A stretch of 46,571 nt of DNA from Alphaproteobacteria bacterium (GCA_022763065.1 JALEGH010000031.1:1-46571), one strand, 5' to 3'; shown: positions 18,135 to 28,179, counted from the first letter of the stretch. Numbers and translations: made by a program. The notes: generated by a model not told the origin, from the letters alone.

Positions 18135-18935
18135 TTATACCGCCGTAATTTGGGTGGTCATTTTCTTCAATGCAGCCACGATTGAATGTCCGGCAAGCAT
18201 GGAGCTTTTGGGGTTAGTGGGGTCAGGCTGATTTTCGACGCGGTTGATGATGGTGCTGGAACCGCCTTTGACGGTAATCTCATGGGCGTTGCCTGTGGCA
18301 TTCGGGTCTGCCCAGACTTCTACCTTTGTGCGCTCCGGTCCGATACCAGCGAGTGACAGGCTGGCTGCGACATTGACATTAGCGGGGAAAGCTTTGGCGG
18401 CCTCATAAGCATTGCCGGAAAATAAAAGGGTTTTTTCACTGATGTCATCCAGTTTGATATCATTTTGAACCACATGGGGAGCGCCTTTAAACCCTTTCGG
18501 TGGCTTGGTCGAGGCGATTTTGGCGCTTTCAATTTCGGCGCAGGATAGGGCCGTTACCGCGTCAAGCCCCGAAAGCGCACCGCTTGGCACCATAATGCGC
18601 CCTTGTGAGTTTTGGGTGAGATCATAGATTTCGGGATAAAGTAAAAGCGCACAGGCGCTGATCATGATCAGGTCTTTATTTTGTCCTAAAACTTCACGCG
18701 CAAGCTCCGGTACAACTTTAGGCGGCAAGCACTCAACCACGAGGTCACAATTTTTTGCCAGTTCGTTAAATGACATGTTGGGAACGCCAAAATCCGGTGT
18801 TTTAAGGTCGGACACGCCGACAAATTCGTACCCCTTAATGCCCTCTTGCAGGGCTTTACAGACAATGCTCCCTAATGCGCCGCAACCGGCGACACCGATT
18901 TTTATTTTTACATCTTTAAAATTTGGGTTTGGCAT
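18135..18935 (-). CDS. nadX: Aspartate dehydrogenase-like protein (DUF108)
   Basis: KIGVAGCGALGSIVCKALQEG; GALSGLDAVTAL; NVNVAASLSLAGIGPERTKVEVWADP. Start set at the ATG (MPNPN) preceded by SD GAGGA; the longer ORF begins with GTG at 18950. Confidence 0.82.
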   Translation of the reverse strand: MPNPNFKDVKIKIGVAGCGALGSIVCKALQEGIKGYEFVGVSDLKTPDFGVPNMSFNELAKNCDLVVECLPPKVVPELAREVLGQNKDLIMISACALLLYPEIYDLTQNSQGRIMVPSGALSGLDAVTALSCAEIESAKIASTKPPKGFKGAPHVVQNDIKLDDISEKTLLFSGNAYEAAKAFPANVNVAASLSLAGIGPERTKVEVWADPNATGNAHEITVKGGSSTIINRVENQPDPTNPKSSMLAGHSIVAALKKMTTQITAV

Positions 18936-18972
18936 CTTTTCATTCCTCACATTTCAAGCCATATTTACTGAC

Positions 18973-19710
18973 ATGGAACAATGGAACGATCAAGCCATCA
19001 TCTTGAATACAAGGGCGCACGGTGAAAGTGGCGCTGTTGTTTCGTTGCTCAGTGAAAATCACGGACGCCACGCCGGATATGTCCATGGCGGGCAATCAAG
19101 CAAAAAGCGCGCTTTTCTTCAACCCGGCGGGCAAGTGAGCGCGACTTGGAATGCACGGACGTCTGAGAGTTTAGGAAATTTTGCGCTAGAACAGGAGCGG
19201 GGCTTGGCGCCTGAAATTTTAGAAAATTCATTACGGCTGGCCGCTTTGTTATCCGCCTGTGCGTTGTGTGATGCGGCCTTGCCGGAGCGTGAAGCGCATC
19301 CGGGGCTTTATCACGGGACACTTGCCCTTATTGATGTATTGATGGCAGAACATTGGGAGGCCGCTTATGTGATGTGGGAAATTGCCCTGCTGCGGGAGCT
19401 TGGATTTCATCTGGAACTGGATAAATGTGCAGGTGGAGGTGATCCGAAAACGCTAACGCATGTGAGCCCCAAATCAGGCCGGGCGGTGAGTTTAGAAAAA
19501 GCTGAACCCTATCAGGATAAGCTTTTGATATTGCCCGATTTTTTAAGACCGCAGGAAATGCGTGGAAGCGATACTGACCTGCAAAATGATATTCTAAACG
19601 GTCTCAAAATGACGGCGCATTTTTTGGAACATTGGGCCTTTATCCATCACACTCACGGCATCCCCGAAGCACGGGTGAGGCTACAGGAGAAGTTTGAGGC
19701 AAAATATTAA
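18973..19710 (+). CDS. recO: DNA repair protein RecO
   Basis: Starts MEQWNDQAIILNTRAHGESGAVVSLLSENHGRHAGYVHGG. The 18664 start in the ORF track is antisense read-through of nadX; the true start is the ATG at 18973. Confidence 0.93.
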   Translation: MEQWNDQAIILNTRAHGESGAVVSLLSENHGRHAGYVHGGQSSKKRAFLQPGGQVSATWNARTSESLGNFALEQERGLAPEILENSLRLAALLSACALCDAALPEREAHPGLYHGTLALIDVLMAEHWEAAYVMWEIALLRELGFHLELDKCAGGGDPKTLTHVSPKSGRAVSLEKAEPYQDKLLILPDFLRPQEMRGSDTDLQNDILNGLKMTAHFLEHWAFIHHTHGIPEARVRLQEKFEAKY

Positions 19711-19725
19711 AAGGAGAATTTGGTT

Positions 19726-20163
19726 ATGGATCTGAAATATGTCTTAGCAAATGAGAGTGACCGAAGTTTTTTTGTGCATGTGCATCATGTTGCCTACCGC
19801 GACACAATTGAACAAATGTTTGGCTGGGATGAGGCATTACAGGACAAACAGGCCAACAAAGCTTTTGACGAAGGTGGAATTCACATTGTTAATTATAATG
19901 ATGTTCCTATTGGTGTTGTTGGTTGGGAAGACCGTCCTGACTTTTTATGGCTTAAAGAAGTTTTCATTTTGCCAGAATATCAAGGGCAGGGACTAGGAAG
20001 CCATATTGTACAAGATACAATAGATAAAGCTCGGTCTTTGGGTAAAGATTTACATTTACGAACTTTAAAAGCAAATTTGGGAGCCAAAAAGCTTTATGAA
20101 CGGCATGGTTTTAAGGTAGCCGAAGCGACAGATATCCACTGGAACATGGCTTTGAAACTGTAA
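19726..20163 (+). CDS. GNAT family N-acetyltransferase
   Basis: FILPEYQGQGLGSHIVQDTIDKARSLGKDLHLRTLKANLGAKKLYERHGFK; SD AAGGAG before the ATG. Confidence 0.88.
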   Translation: MDLKYVLANESDRSFFVHVHHVAYRDTIEQMFGWDEALQDKQANKAFDEGGIHIVNYNDVPIGVVGWEDRPDFLWLKEVFILPEYQGQGLGSHIVQDTIDKARSLGKDLHLRTLKANLGAKKLYERHGFKVAEATDIHWNMALKL

Positions 20164-20204
20164 AACCCTTGGCTTTCGGCGTTAAGGGGAGGTAAACAAG
20201 CAGC

Positions 20205-22448
20205 ATGGCCAAGAAAAGCAGCGCACAGGTGAAGGAACCACAGATCGTGGATCAGCAGATGGGAGAGATCCTGTCTGAGCGTTATTTGTCCTATGCGCTT
20301 TCGACGATTATGAGCCGCTCGCTGCCTGATGTGCGGGACGGGTTAAAACCTGTTCACCGGCGTTTGCTTTATGCGATGCAGCAGCTTGGTCTTAAACATG
20401 ATACCCAGCCCAAAAAATCCGCCCGCGTTGTCGGTGATGTGATCGGTAAATATCACCCGCATGGAGACAGCTCCGTTTATGATGCGATGGTGCGTTTGGC
20501 GCAGGATTTTGCCGTACGCTATCCGATGGTGGATGGTCAAGGGAATTTCGGCAATATTGACGGCGATAATGCGGCGGCCATGCGATATACGGAGGCGCGC
20601 CTGACCCGTGTGGCGCAGTTAATGTTAGAAGGCATTAATGAGGACGCGGTTGACTTCCGCGCTACTTATGATGGCTCGGAAAATGAGCCTATTGTCCTGC
20701 CCGGCGCATTCCCAAATATTCTTGCCAATGGCTCAAGCGGGATTGCTGTTGGGATGGCGACCAATATCCCGCCATTTAATGTGGCTGAAATTTGTGAAGC
20801 GGCGCTCGCTCTTCTTGAAGATGATTTGGATGAGAAAGCTATTGCCAAATATATCAAGGGGCCAGATTTCCCCACCGGCGGTGTGCTCATTGAAGCCAAA
20901 GAAAGCATTCGCCAATCGTATAAGACAGGTAAGGGCGCGTTCCGTATGCGCGCTAAATGGGAGAGGGAAGATCTCAAGCGCGGCACTTACCAAATTGTTG
21001 TCACTGAAATTCCTTACCAAGTTCAAAAATCAAAGCTGATTGAAAAAATCGCGGAGCTGATTAACGCGCGCAGGATTCCGATGCTTGATGATATCCGTGA
21101 TGAGTCGGCAGAAGATATCCGTATTGTCTTGGTGCCTAAGAGCGGGAATGTCGAAGCAGAGCTTTTGATGGAAGCGTTATTCCGTCATAGTGATCTTGAG
21201 ACGCGCTTTAACATGAATATGAATGTTCTTGAAGGCGGTATTACCCCGCGCGTGATGAGTTTGAAGGAGGTCATTCAGGCGTGGCTGGATCATCAACAAG
21301 AAGTGCTCGTGCGCCGTTCCCGTTATCGTCTGGAGAAGGTTCTTCATCGCTTGGAGGTGCTGGAAGGGTTTCTGACCGTTTATCTTAATGTTGATAAGGT
21401 GATCAAGATTATCCGCACCGAAGATAAGCCTAAAGATAAATTGATGACGGCTTTTAAGCTCACCGAAGTGCAAGCTGAGGCGATCCTTAATATGCGCTTG
21501 CGCTCTTTGAATAAGCTGCAGGAAATTGAACTGAAGTCCGAGCATGATGAATTATCGAAGGAGCGTGACGAGCTTGAAAAGCTTATTAAGTCCGAGGCAC
21601 GCCAATGGACCCGAATTAAAAAGCAGGTTAAAGGGCTTTACGAGGAATTCGGTCCAAAGACAGAACTCGGCAAACGCCGTACAAAGATTGGTAAAGCGCC
21701 GGAGCCTGTTGATGTCGAGGAGCTCACCGAAGCCCTGATTGAAAAAGAGCCGATCACCGTGATTTGTTCTTCCAAGGGCTGGGTCAAGGCGATGAAGGGG
21801 CATGACATTGACCCTAAAGGGATTAAATACAAAGATGGTGACCGTGCGAAATTCGTCTTTGAAGCCATGACCACGGATAAAATCCTCGTATTTGGGTCAA
21901 ATGGTCGTTTTTATACGTTGGCCGGAGATAAACTCCCGCCGGGTCGAGGCTTTGGGGAGCCGATCAGGCTTATGGTTGATCTACCTAATGATGCCGATGT
22001 GGTCAAGATGGAGCTTTATAATCCTGAAACCAAAATGGTGGTCGCCGGTGATGACGGGCGTGGCTTTGTGGTCAAGATGGAAGATGTCTTGGCACAGACG
22101 AAAACCGGTAAGCAGATTTTGAATGTCAAAACACCTGTAGAGGCAAAATTATGTCATATCATTAATGAGGGAGATGACCATATCGCCGTGATTGGTCAAA
22201 ACCGTAAGATGATTGTTTTTGATCTCGAACAAATTCCTGAAATGGCCAAGGGCAAGGGTGTGATTTTGCAGCGTTATAAAGATGGTGGTCTCTCAGATCT
22301 CAAAACCTTTAAATGGGATGAGGGGCTTTCCTATAAATACGGCGCAGGTGAAACGGTTGTAGGGGACTTAAACCCGTGGCTGGGAGAGCGCGCACAAGCC
22401 GGACGCCTTCCGCCGAATGGATTTCCGAAGAGCAATCTATTTGGGTAA
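20205..22448 (+). CDS. parC: DNA topoisomerase IV subunit A
   Basis: 747 aa; [61 protein letters not shown] (catalytic Tyr); length and C-terminal domain favour ParC over GyrA. Confidence 0.93.
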   Translation: MAKKSSAQVKEPQIVDQQMGEILSERYLSYALSTIMSRSLPDVRDGLKPVHRRLLYAMQQLGLKHDTQPKKSARVVGDVIGKYHPHGDSSVYDAMVRLAQDFAVRYPMVDGQGNFGNIDGDNAAAMRYTEARLTRVAQLMLEGINEDAVDFRATYDGSENEPIVLPGAFPNILANGSSGIAVGMATNIPPFNVAEICEAALALLEDDLDEKAIAKYIKGPDFPTGGVLIEAKESIRQSYKTGKGAFRMRAKWEREDLKRGTYQIVVTEIPYQVQKSKLIEKIAELINARRIPMLDDIRDESAEDIRIVLVPKSGNVEAELLMEALFRHSDLETRFNMNMNVLEGGITPRVMSLKEVIQAWLDHQQEVLVRRSRYRLEKVLHRLEVLEGFLTVYLNVDKVIKIIRTEDKPKDKLMTAFKLTEVQAEAILNMRLRSLNKLQEIELKSEHDELSKERDELEKLIKSEARQWTRIKKQVKGLYEEFGPKTELGKRRTKIGKAPEPVDVEELTEALIEKEPITVICSSKGWVKAMKGHDIDPKGIKYKDGDRAKFVFEAMTTDKILVFGSNGRFYTLAGDKLPPGRGFGEPIRLMVDLPNDADVVKMELYNPETKMVVAGDDGRGFVVKMEDVLAQTKTGKQILNVKTPVEAKLCHIINEGDDHIAVIGQNRKMIVFDLEQIPEMAKGKGVILQRYKDGGLSDLKTFKWDEGLSYKYGAGETVVGDLNPWLGERAQAGRLPPNGFPKSNLFG

Positions 22449-22451
22449 GAA

Positions 22452-22829
22452 ATGAAAAAACTCTCTCTTTTCGCGTTGCCTTTGATATTAACTTTTTTAA
22501 CAATCGGTATTGTTTTTCTTTTTATTTACTACCCGCGAAATGCATCAGAACGCCTTTATTACTGCGTTGCGTTTGAAATGGAAGAGACACAATTTGACTC
22601 GTCTGATAAAGAAGAGACATTTCAAAGGCTTGTAAAAATACTGGAAGACCCTTGCCATCATCTTTTTGTTCGATATAAGGATGTATGGTCTGAAAAAGAT
22701 AAGGCAAGAGATAAGAACGCAAATGAAGAGGAATTAAGTATATCAATTCAGGCTCGAAAAGAAGCTTATATTGAATTTACACCTGAGGCTGCTGCAAAAT
22801 ATTATTTGAAAGATTTTTACGAGCCTTAA
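22452..22829 (+). CDS. Hypothetical membrane-anchored protein
   Basis: 125 aa, one N-terminal TM helix (LFALPLILTFLTIGIVFLFIYY), directly after parC. Confidence 0.6.
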   Translation: MKKLSLFALPLILTFLTIGIVFLFIYYPRNASERLYYCVAFEMEETQFDSSDKEETFQRLVKILEDPCHHLFVRYKDVWSEKDKARDKNANEEELSISIQARKEAYIEFTPEAAAKYYLKDFYEP

Positions 22830-23410
22830 TTTTCTTCGTTCTCTTTTTTTGCTTTTTCTATTTCTGCATTAATCATACGGTTTTCAAAAAGTCTTTGGAT
22901 AGCTTTTGCAATGTCACCTTCAGACTCTTTTGATGTTTTTTTAATGATGGTTTTAAAAATTTTACTTTGAAATGGAACTCTGGCTATTCTTTTCTCAAGC
23001 ATTCCTCCGCCGAGTTCGCCCAGCATTCTAGCTTTTTCTTTTCCTATCTTAAATGCTTGGGCTATTTTTTCGGGTTTTTGTCCCGGCAAAGGTGGTTTTT
23101 TTGGTTTACGTTGAGGTAATGGAGGCGTTGAAAGTTTTTCTTTACTCTCTTCTTTGTCTTTAATGGCCAATGCTAGATTTAGCACATTTTCTGTCTCCCC
23201 GCCGGGGTTCATAATACCGTCTTCTTTCAATCCGGTTTCGCGCTGGAAAACGCGAATTGCGTTGTCCAACGGATGGTCAATATAGGGGCGGTCTTCTTCA
23301 CCGGCATCAATGCCGATTTCTTTGAAATTACGGCGGGTTTGCAGAATATCGTCCGGGTCTGAGTTGTACATATTGCCAACGGGCGTTTGTAGTTGATTAA
23401 AACTATCCAT
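22826..23410 (-). CDS. Hypothetical protein with a peptidoglycan-binding-domain-1-like segment
   Basis: 194 aa; DNAIRVFQRETGLKEDGIMNPGGETENVLNLAL resembles PG-binding repeats; then a Pro-rich linker PPLPQRKPKKPPLPGQKPEK. Confidence 0.6.
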   Translation of the reverse strand: MDSFNQLQTPVGNMYNSDPDDILQTRRNFKEIGIDAGEEDRPYIDHPLDNAIRVFQRETGLKEDGIMNPGGETENVLNLALAIKDKEESKEKLSTPPLPQRKPKKPPLPGQKPEKIAQAFKIGKEKARMLGELGGGMLEKRIARVPFQSKIFKTIIKKTSKESEGDIAKAIQRLFENRMINAEIEKAKKENEEN

Positions 23411-23436
23411 GATATTTTTCCTTTCGATGAAAGCAT

Positions 23437-23470
23437 AAAAAAACCGCGTAGCCGAGGTCCGGATACACGG
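23437..23470 (-). terminator. Rho-independent terminator (minus strand)
   Basis: Minus-strand RNA CCGUGUA-U-CCG-GACCU-CGG-C-UACGCGG-UUUUUUU: 7-bp stem with one G-U pair, inner 3-bp stem, U7 tract. Confidence 0.75.
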
Positions 23471-23543
23471 GTGGTGATTTCAGTGACTATAAAACCACAA
23501 AATAGGAATATATTCAGGATTTGTTTTTAAGTGGAGTTAAATC

Positions 23544-24374
23544 TTACCTTTGGTTTTTGGGTAAAGCTCTTTTTTGCTTTAAATCAGGGTAAGCTTGCTC
23601 AACAGGGATCCATTTTTCGTTCTCGTAGACTTCCGCATTGGGGTATTGGACTTTATGTCCCAGATGTGCGCTCTCGCGGTTGGTCGCGCCCAAATAAACA
23701 TGGGAGCGGCCCGTGTCTTTTGCGTATTGGAATAACCTTAAATCCATATAGGTGCCAAGGCTGCGCGTTTTGGTTAGTTCCGGGTCAAAGAAACAGTAAT
23801 TACCAACGAGACATTCTTGATCATGATATAGAAGCGCACATCCTACAATTTGATCGTTTAGTTTAAGGATGCATATTTCTTTATGGGCGCTGAGCTTGGA
23901 TTTGAAAATGTTATATGTTTTACGCCAGATCGGATCGTTCATGGAAGAGTTGGAATGGCGTGCGCTTAGATATCTGTCATATAATTTATACAGCTCATAA
24001 GATAAAGGCATGATATCTGAAGCTTCTATCACTTCAAAACTCAGGTCTGTGTTACGATTTATCGTTCGTCTATGGGAGCGTTTTGGGGAGACAAAGTTCT
24101 GGGTGGGGATGCGCAAAGGTTTGCATTTTTGACAAGCAGCACAGTTAAATTGAAACGTGGCGAAGTCTTGGGAATTCCACCCTTTTTTGACGTGAGATGT
24201 TATGAGCTCATTATGCTCACTCCGCCGAGATCCTGGACTAGCCGGTGTTTGGACACCGTTTCCGATGAGTGTGAAATAGCTTTTAAAGCGGTGCGAAGAC
24301 TTCTCACCTTTTATAACGTCACAATCATTTTGGGTGAATGTGCGCTCTTGAATGTCATCTTGGATAAAGCTCAT
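23544..24374 (-). CDS. bpt: Aspartate/glutamate leucyltransferase (ATE/Bpt family)
   Basis: 276 aa; FNCAACQKCKPLRIPTQNFVSPKRSHRRTINRNTDLSF and YDRYLSARHS; LGTYMDLRLFQYAKDTGRSHVYLG matches ATE C-terminal domains. Confidence 0.9.
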   Translation of the reverse strand: MSFIQDDIQERTFTQNDCDVIKGEKSSHRFKSYFTLIGNGVQTPASPGSRRSEHNELITSHVKKGWNSQDFATFQFNCAACQKCKPLRIPTQNFVSPKRSHRRTINRNTDLSFEVIEASDIMPLSYELYKLYDRYLSARHSNSSMNDPIWRKTYNIFKSKLSAHKEICILKLNDQIVGCALLYHDQECLVGNYCFFDPELTKTRSLGTYMDLRLFQYAKDTGRSHVYLGATNRESAHLGHKVQYPNAEVYENEKWIPVEQAYPDLKQKRALPKNQR

Positions 24375-24413
24375 GCTTTTGCTATAGCAAAAAACTTTTC
24401 GAAAATCAAAACC

Positions 24414-25397
24414 TTACGGAAACTCAACTTTTCCTTCGGTTTTCTGATACAGTTCTTTCTTTATGTCTGCCTGGCGGCGCACAGCGCGGTCACTCTTGTT
24501 TGCGCCTTCATCAAGAGTTAATCCTTCATGCAGTAAAATGATACTGATACGGCGGTTTTTGCCGTCCATTGGGCTATCCGGGAAGAGATGGTCTGTATCT
24601 GCTTTTCCCACGACATTATTGAAGCGGGCGGCAGGGAGCCCACCATTGAGGAGTTCCCGTCTGCTGGAATTTGCGCGGTCGGCAGAAAGCTCCCAGTTGG
24701 TGTAGGTTGCCCCGCTACCATAAGGCACACTGTCAGTATGACCGCGTACGGAGATTTCATTAGGCAGCTTTTGAATGATGCCGGCGACTTTACGCAGCAG
24801 ATTTTTTGTATGGGTCAGGGGAACGGCGCTTCCGCTTGCAAAAAGGGGTTTACCTTCCTGATCGACAATTTGGATTCGAAGCCCTTCGGGGGTCATATCA
24901 ACTTTCAGGGCGCTCGACATTTCTTTGAGCTCGGGCGTGGATTTGATCGCTTTTTTAAGTGCGGCCTCGGCTTTTTTAAAATTCTCAGCTTCACGTTTGC
25001 GGCGCTCGGCTTCAAAACGTTCATCGGAGATATTTGTTTCTTTGCGTGGCGGGGTGCTGCCGGGGCGTAAAGCCGGGTCCTGGGTCTCCGGTTTATGAAC
25101 CAGCTCTTGCACCTTTGAGGTCATAGCCCCGTCTTTGGCAACTGTCGTTCCCGCCAACAGGCCGGAGGCACCGCTTTCACTGCGGGTAATGGCAGGATTG
25201 GAGGTGAAATAATCGGCAATGCCATCTTTTTGAACTTCTGTTGTGACGCTTAAGAGCCATAAGAGCAAAAAGAAAGCCATCATTGCCGTGACGAAGTCGG
25301 CATAAGCCACCTTCCACGCGCCGCCATGATGACCGTGGCCGCCTTTTTTGACCTTCTTGACGATAATCGGTCGGAGTTCGTCTTGCTTATCGGCCAT
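24414..25397 (-). CDS. motB: Flagellar motor protein MotB
   Basis: 327 aa; HGGAWKVAYADFVTAMMAFFLLLWLLS plug/TM with conserved Asp; OmpA domain ISVRGHTDSVPYGSGATYTNWELSADRA. Confidence 0.96.
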   Translation of the reverse strand: MADKQDELRPIIVKKVKKGGHGHHGGAWKVAYADFVTAMMAFFLLLWLLSVTTEVQKDGIADYFTSNPAITRSESGASGLLAGTTVAKDGAMTSKVQELVHKPETQDPALRPGSTPPRKETNISDERFEAERRKREAENFKKAEAALKKAIKSTPELKEMSSALKVDMTPEGLRIQIVDQEGKPLFASGSAVPLTHTKNLLRKVAGIIQKLPNEISVRGHTDSVPYGSGATYTNWELSADRANSSRRELLNGGLPAARFNNVVGKADTDHLFPDSPMDGKNRRISIILLHEGLTLDEGANKSDRAVRRQADIKKELYQKTEGKVEFP

Positions 25398-25426
25398 GGG
25401 TTAAAAGCCTTTCTTGGGTCCTGGCC

Positions 25427-26320
25427 CTAGCTCGCCCCAGGAGTGGGCAGTTCATTGAGTTTATCTTCAAGCTCAATGAATGTCGGTTGTACATCGTGAG
25501 GCAGTAATTTACGAGAAAACTCAACGGCTACTTGTGGCGCGGCGCCGTTCAAGAATGCGATAATGCCTGCCTTCATGCATTTGTAATACATGATTTCGGT
25601 TTCTGCACGTGTCAGCATGGCACCGGCAAAAGGACCGGCAAAGCCATAACCGGCCCATACACCAAGGAATGTTCCCACAAGCGCACTTCCGATCAGTTTA
25701 CCCAAAACTTCAGGCGGTTGGTCGATAGAGGCCATGGTTTTAATCACCCCCAAAACGGCAGCCACGATCCCCAAAGCGGGAAGTCCATCAGCCATTGTTT
25801 GCATGGCGTGGCCGGGTTGTTGCTCATGATGGGCGATGGTTTCAATTTCCTCATCCATGAGGGCTTCGATCTCATGCGGGTTGTCGTTTCCTAAAGAAAT
25901 AATGCGTAAGTAATCACAAAGGAAAACAAGCGCATGGTGATTTTGCTTTACAGATGGGAATTGTCCGAATAAATCACTGTCTTCAGGTTGTTCAATATGT
26001 TGTTCCAAGGCCAGCCAGCCTTTCGTTCTGGCCAGTTTAAAAAGCGTGAAAAGCAGGCTGAGCATTTCGATATAGCTGTTCTTGTCATGGGCGGCGGGCT
26101 TTGACAGGCATTTAAAGGCATTTAATGTTTGTTTGACCAAAGAAACCGGGTTGGCAATCAGGAAAGCGGCGATGGCCACACCGATAATGATCATCACCTC
26201 TGCGGGCATGGCCGGGAGCATCACGCCCGTTACCAGATGAATACCGCCCTCCAGTCCGGCGGCTACAATAACTCCACCAAAGGTCATGACAAAAACAAGG
26301 ACAATGGCGATAAACTTCAT
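25427..26320 (-). CDS. motA: Flagellar motor stator protein MotA
   Basis: 297 aa; ADGLPALGIVAAVLGVIKTMASIDQPPEVLGKLIGSALVGTFLGVWAGYGFAGP. Confidence 0.96.
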   Translation of the reverse strand: MKFIAIVLVFVMTFGGVIVAAGLEGGIHLVTGVMLPAMPAEVMIIIGVAIAAFLIANPVSLVKQTLNAFKCLSKPAAHDKNSYIEMLSLLFTLFKLARTKGWLALEQHIEQPEDSDLFGQFPSVKQNHHALVFLCDYLRIISLGNDNPHEIEALMDEEIETIAHHEQQPGHAMQTMADGLPALGIVAAVLGVIKTMASIDQPPEVLGKLIGSALVGTFLGVWAGYGFAGPFAGAMLTRAETEIMYYKCMKAGIIAFLNGAAPQVAVEFSRKLLPHDVQPTFIELEDKLNELPTPGAS

Positions 26321-26460
26321 GATTCTTCAGTGCTTATGTTGTGGTTATTGTGTCAGCGATACGCATCAGAACAAGGCAGCGCGCCTGAAAAACAGGCACC
26401 CACCACTATCGCTTGTTTTGCGCTTTATTTCAAGGAGATATGGCGTGTATGTGATAAATT

Positions 26461-27546
26461 CTAGCTGTTTTCAAGCCAGTGCGCTGTATCAAGCGCGCTA
26501 TAGGTCAGGATCAAATCAGCTCCGGCCCGCTTAAAGCAAGTTAGGCTTTCCATCATGGCTTCCTTATAATCAAGCGCTCCAGCCTCGGCGGCGAAGCGGA
26601 TCATCGCATACTCACCGCTTACCTGATAGGCGGCCAGAGGCAAGTCTGATTTCTGGCGGAGTTGGCTCAGAACATCCAGATAAGGCATGCCGGGCTTGAC
26701 CATAAGGATATCGGCGCCTTCTTCTTCGTCTAGGAGAGCATCACGGATGGCTTCACGCCCATTGGCCGGGTCCATCTGATAGCTCTTGCGGTGTGTTGGA
26801 ACGTTGTCGTTTTGCCCCAGTGAACATCCGGCGGCATCACGGAAAGGACCATAAAAGACGGAGGCGAATTTGGCCGCATAGGCCATAATTGGAATATGGG
26901 TGAAGCCTGTCACATCAAGCGCGTGGCGAATGGCAGAAATTTGACCGTCCATCATACCCGAAGGCGCAATCATATCCGCACCTGCTTCGGCGGCGGTGAC
27001 GGCCTGCATGGCGATATTTTCGATGGTGCGGTCATTATCGACGTCCCCCATCGTATTAATGGGGCCGCAATGACCGTGATCGGTGTATTCACAAAAACAC
27101 GCATCGGCAATGACCATGACCTCGGGAGCGGCTTGTTTCGCGCGGTCAATCATACGCGCCATCAGGCCGTTCGGGTTCATAGAGTCGCTTCCCGTATGGT
27201 CCTTATGGTGTGAGACACCAAAAAGCATGACCGATTTCAAGCCGCTTTTTGCGACTTCTTTCATTTTGGCCTCAAGCGATTTTTCGGTTTCTCTCATCAC
27301 GCCGGGCATGGAATTGATCGGGGCAGGGGTGTCGAGCTCTTCTTCCACAAAAAGAGGATAAATTAAATCGTTCACAGATAGGCTGTTTTCCCGCACCATA
27401 TCGCGCAAAGCGTCGGTTCTGCGAAGTCTTCGCATTCTCACATGTGGAAAAGCCTTTTGTGTCAGGCTTTTGTGCCGCATTAGCTCCGCATGGCTTTTGG
27501 GCTCGTTTAAGTTTTCAGGAAGGAGGGATTTGAGTTTGTCGGTCAT
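26461..27546 (-). CDS. hemB: Delta-aminolevulinic acid dehydratase (porphobilinogen synthase)
   Basis: 361 aa; RMRRLRRTDALRDMVRENSLSVNDLIYPLFV; DACFCEYTDHGHCG; MAYAAKFASVFYGPFRDAAG. Confidence 0.97.
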   Translation of the reverse strand: MTDKLKSLLPENLNEPKSHAELMRHKSLTQKAFPHVRMRRLRRTDALRDMVRENSLSVNDLIYPLFVEEELDTPAPINSMPGVMRETEKSLEAKMKEVAKSGLKSVMLFGVSHHKDHTGSDSMNPNGLMARMIDRAKQAAPEVMVIADACFCEYTDHGHCGPINTMGDVDNDRTIENIAMQAVTAAEAGADMIAPSGMMDGQISAIRHALDVTGFTHIPIMAYAAKFASVFYGPFRDAAGCSLGQNDNVPTHRKSYQMDPANGREAIRDALLDEEEGADILMVKPGMPYLDVLSQLRQKSDLPLAAYQVSGEYAMIRFAAEAGALDYKEAMMESLTCFKRAGADLILTYSALDTAHWLENS

Positions 27547-27612
27547 AACAGATCATGAACCTCTTGCGCTAAATATTTGAATTTTAATTAAATTTAAAAA
27601 GGCTTTAACATT

Positions 27613-27647
27613 TTATAGAATATTCTACAATGTGGAATATTGATTCC
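27613..27647 (+). promoter_or_regulatory. Two inverted repeats in the ldtR promoter region (candidate operators)
   Basis: TTaTAGAATATTCTAcAA (27613-27630; perfect 12-bp core) and GGAAT-attg-ATTCC (27634-27647), just upstream of the ATG at 27663. Confidence 0.45.
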
Positions 27648-27662
27648 TGAAGGGAAAATATT

Positions 27663-28130
27663 ATGACGACACCATATTATGAAACGATACAAATGATTGA
27701 GCGCTTGCACCGCTATTTTCTGGATGTGGTGAAGATGGAGCTGGACCGCAAGGATGTGCAAGACATTAATAACGTGCAGGCGATGATCTTGTATAATATT
27801 GGCCATGATGAGATGACGGTGGGGGAGCTGACCCTGCGGGGGTATTATTTGGGCTCTAACGTGTCTTATAACGTCAAGAAGATGGGTGAAAATGACTATA
27901 TTGAACAGGCAAGATCTGTCCATGATAAGCGTTCTATCCGTGTGAAGCTCACCGATAAGGGCAAAGAGCTCTACGCGCTCCTTAATGAGATGTTCACCCG
28001 TCATGAGGAGAAGCTGGAAGGGACGCAGCTCACGCCGGAACGCTTTAAAGATGCGACCGAAACCCTTCAAATGATCGAGCGTTTCTGGAACGCCCAAACC
28101 CAGTTCACGGGTCTTGAGAGCTTGGATTAA
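27663..28130 (+). CDS. ldtR: LdtR-type MarR family winged-helix transcriptional regulator
   Basis: 155 aa; NNVQAMILYNIGHDEMTVGELTLRGYYLGSNVSYNVKKMGENDYIEQARSVHDKRSIRVKLTDKG. Confidence 0.88.
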   Translation: MTTPYYETIQMIERLHRYFLDVVKMELDRKDVQDINNVQAMILYNIGHDEMTVGELTLRGYYLGSNVSYNVKKMGENDYIEQARSVHDKRSIRVKLTDKGKELYALLNEMFTRHEEKLEGTQLTPERFKDATETLQMIERFWNAQTQFTGLESLD

Positions 28131-28150
28131 GTTTTTTACATATTTTTTTA

Positions 28151-28179
28151 TTGACATAACGAGTGCGTTAGTGTTAAAT
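28151..28179 (+). promoter_or_regulatory. Putative sigma70-type promoter for the 28254 ORF
   Basis: TTGACA (28151-28156), 17-nt spacer, TTAAAT (28174-28179). Confidence 0.5.

Noticed and set aside
18664-18972. N-terminal 103-aa extension of the RecO ORF
   Set aside because: Runs antisense through nadX; RecO homology begins exactly at the ATG at 18973.
23444-23470. GTAGCCGAGGTCCGGATAC segment considered as a tRNA fragment
   Set aside because: Does not fold into a cloverleaf; better explained as a minus-strand terminator with U7.
26381-26399. GCGCCTG-aaaaa-CAGGCAC hairpin after hemB considered as a terminator
   Set aside because: A stem is possible but there is no T tract on the minus-strand side; insufficient to call.
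27594-28157. 187-aa minus-strand ORF opposite ldtR
   Set aside because: Shadow of a well-supported MarR/LdtR coding sequence.
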